Source of the DNA: Bactrocera neohumeralis
Taxonomy: Eukaryota; Arthropoda; Insecta; Diptera; Tephritidae
Direction of reading: 5' to 3'
Length of the DNA: 64,000 bases
NCBI RefSeq assembly: GCF_024586455.1
Contig: NW_026089623.1
Span: 17,116,236-17,180,235, forward strand
The notes beneath the pieces were generated by a model that saw only the letters and a list, made by a program, of their open reading frames with translations, ran no database searches and had not been told where the DNA came from. Position 1 is the first letter of the stretch. Each line of letters opens with the position of its first letter. The translations under genes were made by a program, and so were the position numbers. Shown here piece after piece: positions 45,797 through 57,077 of this stretch.

Positions 45797-46313
45797 ATGA
45801 CCCTTGAACAAAGAGCCAACATTAAATTTTGTTTTAAAATTGGTAAAACTTTTACCGAAACGTTTAAATTGATAAAACAAGTTTATGGCGATGATTGCTT
45901 ATCCCGAGGCACGAGTGGTTTCAACGTTTTCAAAGTGGTCGTGAGGACATAAATGACGATCAATATGTGGGCAAATCAAAATCCGAGATCACCAGATAAA
46001 TTCCATCGAAACTGTGTGAATTCATCAAAAATCAGCCGAAATCATTATTGAAATTCATGGAAATGGAATTGAACATCTCCAAAACATCGATTTATCGCAT
46101 TTTCACCAAAAATCACATTTTAACCATTAACCACTCCCCGTATTCACCTTATATGGCACCGTGAGACTTCTTCCTTTTCGGAAAAATGCCACTCAAAAGT
46201 CTGGCACCGGCATTCTTTCGGTCATACCGGTCAACGAGCTAAAATACTCGTTCGACATGCTTTTGGACGATGCAAGAAACTGTATTGAAGCAAAAGGAGA
46301 CTATTTTGAATAA
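45797..46313 (+). pseudogene. mariner transposase, internally deleted, copy 1
   Basis: ATG at 45797 followed by EQRANIKFCFKIGKTFTETF, KLIKQVYGDDCLSRGTS and, after frame changes, FMEMELNISKTSIYRIF. This is a mariner N-terminal helix-turn-helix with its linker. The middle, with the first catalytic Asp, is deleted. The C-terminus resumes (NHILTINHSPYSP, the SPY.P block with DFFLFGKM) and ends NELKYSFDMLLDDARN, then CIEAKGDYFE and TAA. Confidence 0.82.
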
Positions 46314-46583
46314 AATAAATTGTTTTTGCCGAAAAAACCATTTGTTCTGTTTTTTTTAAGTCCTGTTTACTTTGGAACGCTCGTTGTACGTTAATTAAAT
46401 TAATTTTTGGCATTGTTATAATCGATTCTCGCGCTTGTGCGTGTGAGGTCCTCAAATTTTGTTCAGTAAGTCGTTGCGATCGTCAGATACTCGACTCCCG
46501 AGTGCGAGTTAAGTAACGTATTCCTTATGATAAAAACAGAATGTATCAAAACAACCTTAAGTTTGAATAACACAACAACCTTG

Positions 46584-46960
46584 GAATTGTAAATTGTGTT
46601 ATATGGGAAGTACGCGTGATTGTGGTCCGAATGCGCTCATTTTCACACTGTGACATAGAAATATTAAAAGAATATCACATACTAAACTAAATCGGGTTCC
46701 GAGATATGGGATTTCACCAAATTGTGGACGGTGCCATGCCGGGGAAAATCGGTTTATTGTAATACGGTTACATAGGTATTAAAAAATCCATTTTGAGTAG
46801 CATCGCTGTAGTTTGTAATTCTCACTTTTGTCCGGTTTTTGAAGCAAAATGCTCCTATGTGCAACGGCATCGCATTTTAAGCGTCATTAAAGCGGATTAT
46901 TGGAAGAAGAGAGTTTCCCGCTGACACCTTTTGGAATAACGCAACATATTCTGTTGGTGT
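46584..46960. repeat. Interspersed repeat, right part
   Basis: Begins with a near-copy of 45722-45745 (GGAATT..AAATTGTGTTATAT), then GTCCGAATGCGCTCATTTTC. This is consistent with the mariner relic and its flank having landed inside one repeat copy. Confidence 0.45.
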
Positions 46961-48005
46961 TATGCGGTAACCAGCTGAATTAAAATCATTTTAATTTAAC
47001 AGAAAACAAAGATTAAACAATATTGTTCTAAAGAACTTATAAACTTTAATTTTATTTATTTGGGCTGTTAAATCGGTTAAGGGTCATCTGAACCGTATCA
47101 TCAAAAATGCAACACTCACAGCTGAGAAACTAACAACAGTCCTGTTTAAGATACATAGAATCTGTGTTAAATTCTCGTCCAATAATATCATAGTCATCAA
47201 ATCCAAACGATCATGAAGCATTTTATTAATTGGTAGTGCACTAAGGTCAGAGCGGAGATTGCATGCTAAACTCAACAATTTACGAAGATTGAATCAAGAA
47301 TTAAACAAATGTTTTGAAACAGGTAATGAAATGAGTATATTAACGAACTTCAAGTGATATCAAAGTGGTTTGAAGCGACTAAACATCAATAACAACTTAA
47401 CACATCTAAAATTTTCTATGGGAAGAGCTGTGAACTGAATTACAGGAAACGGCTGTATTTGAGACATTCGACCAATTCATGAGCTAGTTTGAAATGTCTT
47501 TCAACGAGGCCAAGATTTTGGGAAAGCTATTAAGAATCAGTGCATTCTTTGGTCATATATTCTAATATAGTTTTTGCTATTTCTTATTCTCGATTTATTT
47601 GTCCAAAATATTCGAGGTGAAGCATTTGAAGTTATTCACCTCGAAGTAGTTAATAATTGCATTTACATTGTGTACACACATATATATATGTACTTGTATA
47701 TTTGTTTGCTTATGCTTGCTTAGTAAACCTATACTAACGTCAGTATTCGCTCACGATATTATACACACATATGTTTGTTTGTGCATTTTAGCAAGTCCTA
47801 GTAAACATGTACTAAAAGCATTTGACAGAAGGCAGCGTTAATACGGATTAAACGCATTAATCCGGATTATTTCAAGAGTTAGTGAAGATAACTCCGTTGG
47901 TAACTCCCAAAAACAGGCAACACTGACAGCTGTTTTTCAAATTTTCAATAATAAAACAAGAAGTTTTTTGTTATGATGTTATGTTATGACGCAGTTTTAA
48001 AATAA
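46961..48005. other. No recognisable gene
   Basis: AT-rich with short frames only. A perfect 12-bp palindrome TAATCCGGATTA lies near 47860, inside AATACGGATTAAACGCATTA. Nothing supports a coding assignment. Confidence 0.5.
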
Positions 48006-48626
48006 TCTATATATATAAAAAGAAGTTACATTTCCTTGGTAATCTTATAACTCAAGAACCGCCGAATCGATTGACACAAAAATTAGAGTTCGTTCCTATC
48101 TATAAGGAGGTGGTTTGTGTGAAGTTTGTTTGGAATCGGTGCAGCCGTTCCTGAGTTTGACATTTTTTGTGAGTAAATACACTGTACCAAAATCAAGTAT
48201 TTTCAATACGATTTATCAATTTTACATCGTGCTCTCATTGCGTACAGAATATTAATTTGCTGTCATTGGAATTCAGTTGACAGTTTTCTTATGTGCTTTG
48301 AGTTCTTTTATATCTTGCTCTCATTTTGAACAAACATACTTTTGGTGAGTGTTAACCATGTGTTTCTTTTTTAATTGTATTTTAATTGCTTCATTTTTAT
48401 ATATATAGTTCAATTGCCAAGCGTTACTTAATTTTCACAATTTTAATTTGATATCGGTGAGTGTTTTCTTTATTTGCACAATTGAGGTTATGTCCAGTGT
48501 GAGTGTATGTGAATTCATATTTCCACGCACACACATTGAAGTTTGAATTAAATGTATAATTTTTTCTAGAAATAATTTTCAATGTATTGCTTTTACATTC
48601 AATTAGTCATACACTGTACTGAAAGA

Positions 48627-49767
48627 ATGCCACGTTCAAGACGACCAAACATTGGCAGACGTTCACGTCAATCAAATGCTACAGCGTTAAATCGATGATC
48701 ACAAAGTGAAGAAGATCGTGTTCGACGAAATGAAATGGAAACACAACGACACAGACGGAGAACTCACTTGGATAAGAGTGAAGCACCAAGAAACCGTCGT
48801 GGGCGTACGTCCGTTTATGATATACGTCAAATGGAACACGCGGCTTTCAATTACGATGCCACCATTGATTACAGCATGTATGCCTACATTGGCCAGATGA
48901 ATATAGAATGTAGTACATATACATTGCAAAGCATTTAAATTCATAAACGAAACGCCTGGCATGTGTTGTGCTGGTGGGAAAGTCAAATTACCGGTGCTAG
49001 AACTTCCGCCAGAACCTTTGCATTCATTGGTTTTGGTAATTCGCCAACGTCAAAGCATTTCCTCTTAAATATTCAAAAATACAATTCATGCTTTCAAATG
49101 ACATCTTTTGGAGCTACAAATATCATAAAAGATGGATTTATGCCGACGTTTAAGGTGATTTCTTCGTGTGGAATTAGCAATATCATTTTTAATTTATGTG
49201 CCGTCCCTGTGTTCGATGTTTTTAGAAATAAAGATCCGTTATCATCTATATATATTTCTCGACCGTTACCGATTCAAGGTCAATTATACCATAAGGCTGG
49301 GTCTTTGCTACCATTCCCAGATGATGATCATAAATTTTTGCAAATATATTTCATTGATGGTGAGAATCGTGAATTAAATAAGCGCTGTGCAATTTCGACG
49401 AATACGAGAAGATCAATCGTGAATGAATTGCAAACATTTTTTCATCAACACAATGATTTGGTGAAATTGTTTAAAGTGGCACTCGAACGGATGCCCTCCG
49501 ATGGCCACAAAATCATAATAAAAGCCGATAAAACACCAATTGGGGAGCACACCAGACGATTCAATGCTCCAACGATTGATGAAGTAGCCATTGTTGTGGT
49601 TGGCGAACAGTTTCAGTCACGAGACATTGTTTTGTATCGTAGAAATGAGAATTTACAACGTATTTCAGAACTCCATCGCTGTTATGATGCATTGCAATAC
49701 CCCATTTTGTTTTGGAGAGGGGACGATGGCTATCACATCAACATACCAATGATAAATCCAACAACTG
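48627..49767 (+). pseudogene. Helitron A Rep/helicase, first exon
   Basis: ATG at 48627 gives MPRSRRPNIGRRSRQSNATA, with TGA at codon 24 (48696-48698). The frame then continues RRTHLDKSEAPRNRRGRTS and DYSMYAYIGQMNIEC to another stop, and IHKRNAWHVLCWW in the old frame. A one-base deletion near 49035 shifts it, compared with copy B, which reads MCCAGGKVKLPVLELPPEP. The stretch 49050-49767 is open (PTSKHFLLNIQKYNSCFQM ... INPTTG) and ends at a GT donor. Confidence 0.82.
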
Positions 49768-50315
49768 GTACATTTACATTTTATTTTGTTTAACACGTTC
49801 GCGTTCATTTGAATTTAGCGGGTGGCTGCCAGATAATCACTTAATTTTTCCATACAAAATTGAAGAGCGGGAATTCCCGCTTTTTTTCTACAGGTTAATT
49901 TTTTTAAATAGTCTGAACAAATTAGGGAATTCCCGCCATTACCACATGAATTTCCTATGCACTTTTGTCGGGATTTCCCGCATTTCGTTTTATTGAAACT
50001 TCCCCTCAACAAACCTCAAATGACTGGCACGTTAACCTTGAATGGGGATTCCCCAAATTAAATTTGTTTGAATTGCGGTTGGCCTGTTAGGGATGGTAGT
50101 TCACGACTTTACCAACACTAAAAATGTGAAGTGATAAGAAGTGAACCATTTTTGACGGTAGAAAAGCCTATCAATAGCTATTCAAATAGCGCGGGAATTC
50201 CCGCAATTGTTTTATTGAAGGAAATATGAATGACGGGAATTCCCGCAATTTACGCGAATGTGCTAAATATGATTTATAAATCATTTTCATTCGCTAATTA
50301 ATTTTTGCAATACAG
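49768..50315 (+). other. Intron in the Helitron Rep gene, carrying a MITE
   Basis: GT at 49768 and AG at 50314-50315 allow the reading INPTTG|QESTEKVSAMNFYSYR, which matches the unbroken Helitron protein at this place (P.TG...KVSAMNFY.YR). Removing the TTAA-inserted MITE leaves 75 nt, a normal fly intron length, with TTTTTGCAATACAG at its 3' end. Splicing is inferred from frame and consensus. Confidence 0.65.
49794..50262. mobile_element. TTAA-type MITE with six GGGAATTCCC-like palindromes
   Basis: A 469-bp element with inverted ends CACGTTCGCGT and ACGCGAATGTG, preceded by TTAA (49790-49793) and followed by CTAA, a decayed TTAA. TTAA targets suggest piggyBac-type mobilisation. Inside are palindromes at 49869-49878, 49925-49934, 49970-49979 (GGGATTTCCC), 50044-50054 (GGGGATTCCCC), 50193-50202 and 50235-50244. 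Non-coding. Confidence 0.7.
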
Positions 50316-52278
50316 GTCAAGAATCAACAGAAAAAGTCAGTGCGATGAATTTTTATTCGTACCGATTGATGATTCGCCCTCAGAAACAAATTTTATTTTG
50401 CGATGCAATCAACTTTCGCATCAATATATCATCGATATGTACGCCAAAATTGAAAGTGAGCGATTAAATTTCATCCGTTACAATCAAGCCCGATTAAGAT
50501 CAGAGGAATACATATATTTGCGTGACGCAATAATCAATGATGTAAATGTGAATGATATCGGCCGTTTAACAATTTTACCATAATCATATGTTGGTGGCCC
50601 ACGTCATATGCATGAACATGTACGAAATTATGGACGACCGGATCTATTCATAACATTTACGTGCAACCCGAAGTGGGTCGATGTGTCTGATTGTTTACTT
50701 GATGGTCAGGTGCCAAAAGATCGGCATGACATAACTGCCCGTGTATTCCAACAAAAATTGAAAAAATTAATGGATCTGATTGTCAAACTCCGTGTATTTG
50801 GAGAAGTGCGGTGCTTTATGTATACCATAGAGTGGCAAAAAAGAGGCTTACCTCAGGCACATATTTTGATTTGGTGCGTAAACAAAATAACCCATGATAT
50901 GATTGATACCGTCATATCGGCCGAAATTCCAGATCAAACCATCGCCAGGATTATTCGAAGTTGTCACGAAAAATATGATTCACGGTCTCTGTGGTGATAT
51001 TAATCGAAATCTACTTTGTATGATTGATGGTAAATGTTCGAAACGTTTTCCAAAGCAATTGATTGCTGAAACAATTACAGGAGATGATGGATATCAGTAT
51101 CACAGTATCGTCGACGATCAACTGAAGACAACGGTAAATCAACTGTAATTAAAATTAAAAATCAAGATGTTGAAATCGATAACCGGTGGATAGTTCCGTA
51201 CTCACCGATGCTGTCAAAAATGTTCAACGCTCAAAACAATGTAGAATATTGCAATTCTGTAAAATCAATCAAATATATTTGCAAGTATGTGAATAAGGGC
51301 AGCAATATGGCTGTTTTTGGAGTGGCTCCTGAGAATAATCATGACGAAATTTTGCAGTACCAAATGGGGCGCTATATTAGTACGAATGAAGCTGTATGGC
51401 GTATTTTATCGTTTCCACTTCATGACAGACATCCGGTTGTTGTACATTTGGCAGTTCATCTGGAAAACGACCAACGTGTTTACTACACTGCTGCAAAAGC
51501 CGAACAAAGAGTAGTAGAGCCACCAGTAACTACACTGACAGCTTATTTCCAGTTATGTGAAACTGATGAATTTTCCAGGACTTTGCTATATTCGGAAGTG
51601 TCTCACTATTTCACATGGAATGCATCAACAAAAAAATTTCAACATCGCAAACAAGGCACACCTGTTGATGGTTATCCAGGTATTTTTCGAACAGATGCTT
51701 TGGGACGCATTTTTACAGTTAGTCCAGCTAATGTTGAATGTTTTTACTTGCGAATTTTGTTGGTGAACGTACATGGACCTCAATCATTCCAACATTTACG
51801 AACTGTTACTGGTCAATTGTGCGCAACATACCGTGAAGCATGTCAACACTTGCATTTGCTGGAAGATGATACGCATTGGGATGCTACGCTTCGTGATGCA
51901 TCAATTGTTTCTCCACCAATTCAAACTCGTATGTTATTTGTGATCGTAATATCAATTTGTTTTCCATCAAATCCACTGGAATTGTGGAATAAATACAAAG
52001 ATTTCATGGCTGAAGACATTTTGGTTCGACTTCGACATCGTTCCAATGATCCTGCAATGCTGCTGACATTGGAAATGTATAATGAAGCCTTGATAATGAT
52101 CGAAGATTTGTGCCTTACGATTGCAAATAAGGCATTAGGGCAATTAGGATTGACTCCACCAAATCGTCCAATGCATGATTTATTTGAACGAGAATTGCAA
52201 CGCGAACTGCAATTCGATCGTAATGAATTGCGTGCGTTCGTGCAAACGTATACTCCACAATATGTAAATGGCAAGTGA
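50316..52278 (+). pseudogene. Helitron A Rep domain, several lesions
   Basis: After the intron the frame shifts once (about 50380), then reads CNQLSHQYIIDMYAKIESER to a stop at 50581. The next open piece, 50608-50997, holds GRPDLFITFTCNPKW and EWQKRGLPQAHILIW, so the HUH site is QAH with the first His lost. After a frameshift and a stop, the Rep Tyr region VEYCNSVKSIKYICKYVNKG lies at 51241-51298, and the frame stays open to 52278 (LELWNKYKDFMAEDILVRLR ... FVQTYTPQYVNGK). It cannot nick DNA as written. Confidence 0.85.
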
Positions 52279-52963
52279 TCAAAATGGGTTTATCACGTTA
52301 CCGAATAATTTTTCAATAATTGTATCATCAAAAGAAGAACTCATTGATCGCGTTTTTCCAAATATTGCTCAAAATTATAATAACCATGATTGGTTATGAG
52401 AACGTGCAATTTTAGCACCAAGAAATGTCAATGTCAATGAAATCAATTTCCACATCCAGGAAAAATTGTCAGGTAATTCGGAAACGTATAAATCCTTTGA
52501 TACTGCTATGAATGATGAAGACGCAGTCAATTATCCGGTTGAATTTTTAAATTCTTTGGAACCACCAGGCATGCCACCGCATAATTTGAATTTGAAAGTT
52601 GGTTCATCGATTATACTTCTTCGAAATCTTAATGCACCGAAACTTTGTAATGGGACGAGACTTTCAGTGAAGAAATTGATGTCAAATTTAATTCAAGCAA
52701 CAATTCTCACTGGCAAAGCAAAAGGTGAAATTGTACTAATACCGCGCATCCCATTAATACCAACGGACATGCCATTCGAATTTAAACGTCTTCAATTTCC
52801 TGTTCGGCTATCTTTTACTATGACCGTCAACAAAGCTCAAGGGCAAACGCTCCAGGTGTGTGGAGTTAATTTAGAGGAAGCTTGCTTTTCTCACGGTCAA
52901 CTGTACGTTGCATTCGAGAGTTGGAGCCACGAAAAATTTGTTTATTTATGCACCACAAAATAA
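52279..52963 (+). pseudogene. Helitron A helicase C-terminal remnant
   Basis: The frame jumps from VQTYTPQYVNGK to NGFITLPNNFSIIVSSKEEL, so the Pif1-type helicase core with Walker A and B (about 250-300 residues) is deleted. What remains is RAILAPRNVNVNEINFHIQE, GMPPHNLNLKVGSSIILLRN, FPVRLSFTMTVNKAQGQTLQ and GQLYVAFESWSHEKFVYL, ending at a TAA (52961-52963). The SRV of motif VI is altered to FESW. 52964-53085 is the 3' tail. Confidence 0.85.
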
Positions 52964-53089
52964 AACAAAAAATGTTGTGTATACAATTGTATTAAATTGA
53001 ACATTGCTTTTCTTTTTCATTATTGTGTTAAGAAATCATCTTTTAAGCAATCAATTTTTTGCGTAGAGAAGCGCGCCGGGTAACGCTAG

Positions 53090-53534
53090 TAAATATATAA
53101 AAAATTTTAACATGAAAGTATATCTTTTGTATTATTGCACTAATTTGTGACAGGAAATTTCTTAGGTGTTTATATTGCTGTTTGATACCCTAAAGTCAAA
53201 TCTGAAAACAGAATTTTCTATCACCGACAGATATTCTGGAACGTGCGGCTTTAGATTTTACAATACATAAAATTTCATTATATTGCATCACCTCATATTT
53301 TCATACGATCAGGGATTTATCCGGTTTAGACCGGTCCTGCCTGCTTGTTTGAAGTAAGCAGCGTATTTTACGATCATTTTGTTTTACAAAATTTATCAGT
53401 AGACTAACGGTGTCCTAATCCGTTACGTGTTCTATGTTTGGATAGGAAAACGTTTTTGAGTTCACATTATTTTACGTTTTTAAAATTACTGTGTTTAATA
53501 TTTTTAGCTACAAATCCTAGGCAGTGCGTAAACA
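53090..53534. other. No recognisable gene
   Basis: AT-rich flank of Helitron A. No family signature; the open frame at 53438 only becomes meaningful from about 53540. Confidence 0.5.
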
Positions 53535-54199
53535 GTGCTAACAGATTTTGTTATGTGTGCGGGGAACTAGCCCTTCTTCTTGGAATGCAACTAGGATATA
53601 CGAAATATTGTTGCTTCCTTTGCGAATGGGACAGCCTTGCGAGAGACTGTCATTATGTATAGAAGCATTGCCAGTACGTCAGGCAGTGAGTGCTGAGACA
53701 AAAAAACGTTACCAGTGAACCTCTAGTTGATCCCTAAAACTACCACCTTTGCATATTAAATTGGGTTTAATGAAGAATTTTGTTAAGGAAATGGAGAGGA
53801 ATGGAAGAGGGTTCTTATATCTGAAACAAAAATGTCTCAGAGTCAGTTAAGCAAAAATTAAGGAAGGCATATTTGTGGGTCCGCAAATAAAAGAACTAAT
53901 GAAAGATAAAACATTCGAGTAAATGCTCAATGAAACTGAAATACGAGCTTGGAGTGCCTTTAAAGCGTTGTTAAAAATTTTCTCGGAAATGTGAAAGTTT
54001 TATGACAATTACATGTCCCTTAAAATTAACTTCCTGGACTCCTATCTGGATTTTTCCCCGAAAATTTAAGGGCCCTAAGTGTAAATCATGGGGAACTGTT
54101 CCACCAAGACATTTCTGCTATGGAGAAACGGTACCAGGTGGAGTGAATGTGTGCTTTGCGACAAAATATCGCCGAAAAAAATCAACTGTAACATTTTAA
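53535..54199 (+). pseudogene. Decayed copy of a widespread unnamed transposon-like ORF
   Basis: Frames give CYVCGELALLLGMQLGYTKY, then CCFLCEWDSLARDCHYV. After breaks come PLHIKLGLMKNFVKEMERNG, AKIKEGIFVGPQIKELMKD, then LKINFLDSYLDF and the HGELFHQDISAMEKRYQ-like end. I recall this order (LGMQ.GYTK..CFLC.WDSR...HY; LHIKLGL.K.FVK; K..FL..HLD.FP; G E.FHQD) from many multicopy, uncharacterised insect and cnidarian proteins, probably mobile. Function is not known to me. Stops and frameshifts throughout. Confidence 0.6.
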
Positions 54200-54463
54200 G
54201 GTACTTTTTGGTAAATGAAATAAAATGACAATAATATATCTATCGCTGTTTTTTATTTTTTTTAATAAAAATCCTCATAGCAAAAAAACTATAGGTGATA
54301 GAAGAAATCTGTAGCCCTCTGGTGGCTCTATCGATATGTCGACAGGTGCGTTAGAATCTACTATCTTTATCAATTTTCCAGTGAGAATGTCATGACATTT
54401 CATGGATTGGAAGTGAAGTTATTGCGTTTTAAGTGTCAGTATGTTTGTGTTATCGGTGCGAAA

Positions 54464-55023
54464 ATGAGCTTCGAACAAAGAGCCAACATTAAATTTTGTT
54501 TTAAAATTGGTAAAATATTTACCGAAACGTTTAAATTGAGTTTATGGCGATGATTGCCTATCCAGAGGCACGAGTGGTTTCAACGTTTTCAAAGTGGTCG
54601 TGAGGACATATAGTATATGACGATCAACATGTGGGCTAATCAAAATCCGTGACCACCGGAAATTCCATCGAAACTGTGTGTGAATTCTTCAAAAATCAGC
54701 CCAAAATCATCATTAAAATTCATGGAAATGGAATTGAACATCTCCAAAACATCGATTTATCGCATTTTGACCCAAAAATTGCTCTCATCGATCGACGCTT
54801 GTGACCTATTATTTCACCAAAATCAAATTTTAACCATTAACCACTCCCCGAATTCACCTGATGTGACACCGTGCGACCTCTTCCTTTTCGGAAAAATGTC
54901 ATTCAAAAGGCTTGCACCGGCATACTGGCGGCCACACCGGTCAACGAGCTAAAATACTCGTTCGACATGCTTTTGGACGATGCAAAAAACTGCATTGAAG
55001 CAGAAGGAGACTATTTTGTATAA
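54464..55023 (+). pseudogene. mariner transposase, internally deleted, copy 2
   Basis: From the ATG at 54464: EQRANIKFCFKIGKIFTETF, then a small deletion before VYGDDC-like sequence, FMEMELNISKTSIYRILTQK, the SPNSPDVTPCDLFLFGKM block, and NELKYSFDMLLDDAKN, then CIEAEGDYF and the stop. It retains more of the centre (LLSSIDACDLLFHQ) than copy 1, but both Asp-bearing blocks are damaged. The flanking roughly 260 bp (55025-55290) match 46315-46580. Confidence 0.82.
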
Positions 55024-55024
55024 A

Positions 55025-55290
55025 ATAAATTGATTTTGCCAAAAAAAAACATTCTTTCTGTTTTTTTAAGTCCTGTTTACTTTGGCACGCTCGTTGTAGT
55101 ACGTTAATTAAATCAATGTTTGGCATTGTAATAATCGATTCTCGCGCACGTGCGTATAAGGTCCTCAAATTTTGTTCAGTAAGTCGCTGCGATCGTTCGA
55201 TACTCGACTCCCGAGTGCGAGTTAAGTAACGTATTCCTTATGATAAAAACGGAATGTATCAAAACGACTTTAAGTTTGAATAACCCAACA
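55025..55290. repeat. Downstream repeat shared with mariner copy 1
   Basis: Follows the mariner stop and matches 46315-46583, including TTTAAGTCCTGTTTACTTTG, CAAATTTTGTTCAGTAAGTC and ACTCGACTCCCGAGTGCGAG, the last being self-complementary. A diverged part recurs at 55558-55640. It is probably the element's 3' region or a co-mobilised repeat. Confidence 0.6.
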
Positions 55291-55299
55291 ACCTTACCT

Positions 55300-56630
55300 T
55301 AGAAGAAGGGGAATATATCTAAGCAAAAAATATATGTGTAAACAAACCTAAACGAATTATATAATATACAAGTACATATGTATCCAAACAATCTATCAAT
55401 TAGTAATAAGTAAGCATACTAGTTGGTATAAATAGAAGTAAGGACCATGTAATAAGTTAGTTTTAAGAGTATTAATAAATAGTACACATTTCGTTGCACC
55501 TCAAAAATATATTCTTTTTTCTAATTTTTACTTAATGTAAAAATTAACTCGCGGACTTGAGAAGACCTTGAATTTTGTTGAGCAAGTCCCTGCGAGCGCT
55601 TGATACTCTACTCTCTGGGACTCGATTGCGATGTGATTCTCCATCAGGGCCTGTTTTTGATACCCTCGCCTAGGAACTATTTCGAGAAAGTTGAGATATA
55701 GATCTTTTGGGCGTTTTAAAAGGAAAAAAAGTTCAACTGTACTAAATTATTTGCTTAAAATCTATAAAAATGTAGTTGAAAAATTATGAGAACTACTTGA
55801 GTTGGATAGTTAAAAGTTAAAAATAGTTAAAAGATGTATTATTTACTGAAAAATTAAAAAAATGGACTTACACAATTTTGAAAATAACTGATGTTTTGTT
55901 CTGAAAAGACGTTTTTTTATTTAAAAAAAATGCTGGGTTGAATTATCTGATATACGAATTTAAAGTATATATAGTATATAGTTCATTGATATCCCAAACT
56001 GTTATTGTTTTATTAAAAAAAAAAAACTTTTGTAGCGCTCTTAACTCGTTAGTTACTTGGGACTTTCTCATTTTAAAAAACTGTTAAACGCACATACATG
56101 TGTACACATTAAATAACTCAAAACGAAATTATGTATTTAGCAGTATTTAATTGCAGCTTAGAATACAATTTAAGGAGTTGAATTTTGATAATTAAGTAAT
56201 AATTTGAAACTCCAAATAAACGCGCTTTTCGCTTCCGCTAATAAAAAGCATATTTTTTCAAGTTCTCGCTTGTACGGCTATGCGGACAGATGGACGAACG
56301 GTGTATATATTATATCGCGATGAGTCTTGAGTGATACGAACAACCGTTAGGTTATGGAAACTATGTTTAATTACCAGTATTACTGCTGAGTATAACAAAC
56401 TGTGTCCATCAAACATAGTCGGAACCGCCATAAAAATTTTAAGAACGGGCAACATGTTGAGTTATTTGTCAAACTAATTAATACTCGAGATAGATATTGG
56501 ATTATGTAGTGTATGTAGCGGCCCAGCAAGTGAAACAGCAATGAAATGAAAAATCATTTATTAAGAGATCATTGCGCACGTCCTTTTCTCTTCATGCTCA
56601 GTAAGATGCTCATTTGTCGTAACCGCTGAT
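55300..56630. other. AT-rich sequence, possible solo LTR near 55.4 kb
   Basis: 55425-55500 holds GGTATAAATAGAAG and, about 55 bp later, AATAAATAGTACAC, a TATA/poly-A arrangement like an insect LTR. No second copy or primer-binding site is visible. The rest shows nothing recognisable. Confidence 0.3.
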
Positions 56631-56885
56631 ATTGGACCACTGTAACGTATACCTAACATACAAATGGATGAATGGAGTCAAGTGCTTGCATGGAAAACTT
56701 TTTCATTGATATCTTGACAAAATCTTCAAGTAAATTGTTCTTATCAGATCACAGATCATTAGCGAAGAAACTGCTCGGATTAGATACTTTATTATATAGC
56801 TAAAATACAAATTACAAAATACAAAAAAAATTTTCGTTTGTGAAATGTGTTATAGTTGCGGTGCTACCGAAGCTAACTTGTTATT
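56631..56885. repeat. Diverged copy of the 155-bp repeat family end
   Basis: Contains ACATACAAATGGATGAATGGAG, CTTGCATGGAAAACTTTT.CATT and the terminal block TTGCGGTGCTACCGAAGC, matching the last units and hairpin end of 32213-32443 with many substitutions. Confidence 0.55.
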
Positions 56886-57077
56886 CTTGCTTTTTAATTA
56901 AAAATGTAGCATTCTTTGTACATAATATATGTTGACTGTCCTAAAGTAAGTGAAACTCGTTAAACAGCTATAATCGAAAATCATTATATTCAAACTATTG
57001 AAATATGCAGCTATACGAGTACTTGTAAAATACGTTTTTACTTAGTGAAAATTTAGTTTACCCTAGTACATTTGGCA

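Larger units (their letters stand above)
48006..53089 (+). mobile_element. Helitron, family 2, copy A, both termini
   Basis: A 5,084-bp element starting TCTATATATATAAAAAG at 48006 after A (48005), and ending CTAG at 53086-53089 before T (53090). A GC-rich stretch GCGCGCCGGG lies 6 nt upstream of the CTAG, with GCGT (53061-53064) able to pair with ACGC (53083-53086). It encodes a decayed Rep/helicase. The same element recurs from 60611. Confidence 0.9.

Noticed and set aside
47860..47874. Palindrome TAATCCGGATTA as an operator or integration site
   Set aside because: Single occurrence with no neighbouring structure; insufficient support.
48706..48986. Small frames on both strands at the Helitron start, including a 95-codon minus frame
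   Set aside because: Alternative frames of the broken Rep N-terminus. The minus one is antisense, and both recur at 61306-61590 only because the Helitron is repeated.
55425..55500. TATAAATAG as a host gene promoter
   Set aside because: No coding exon follows; an LTR-like arrangement is more plausible but unproven.
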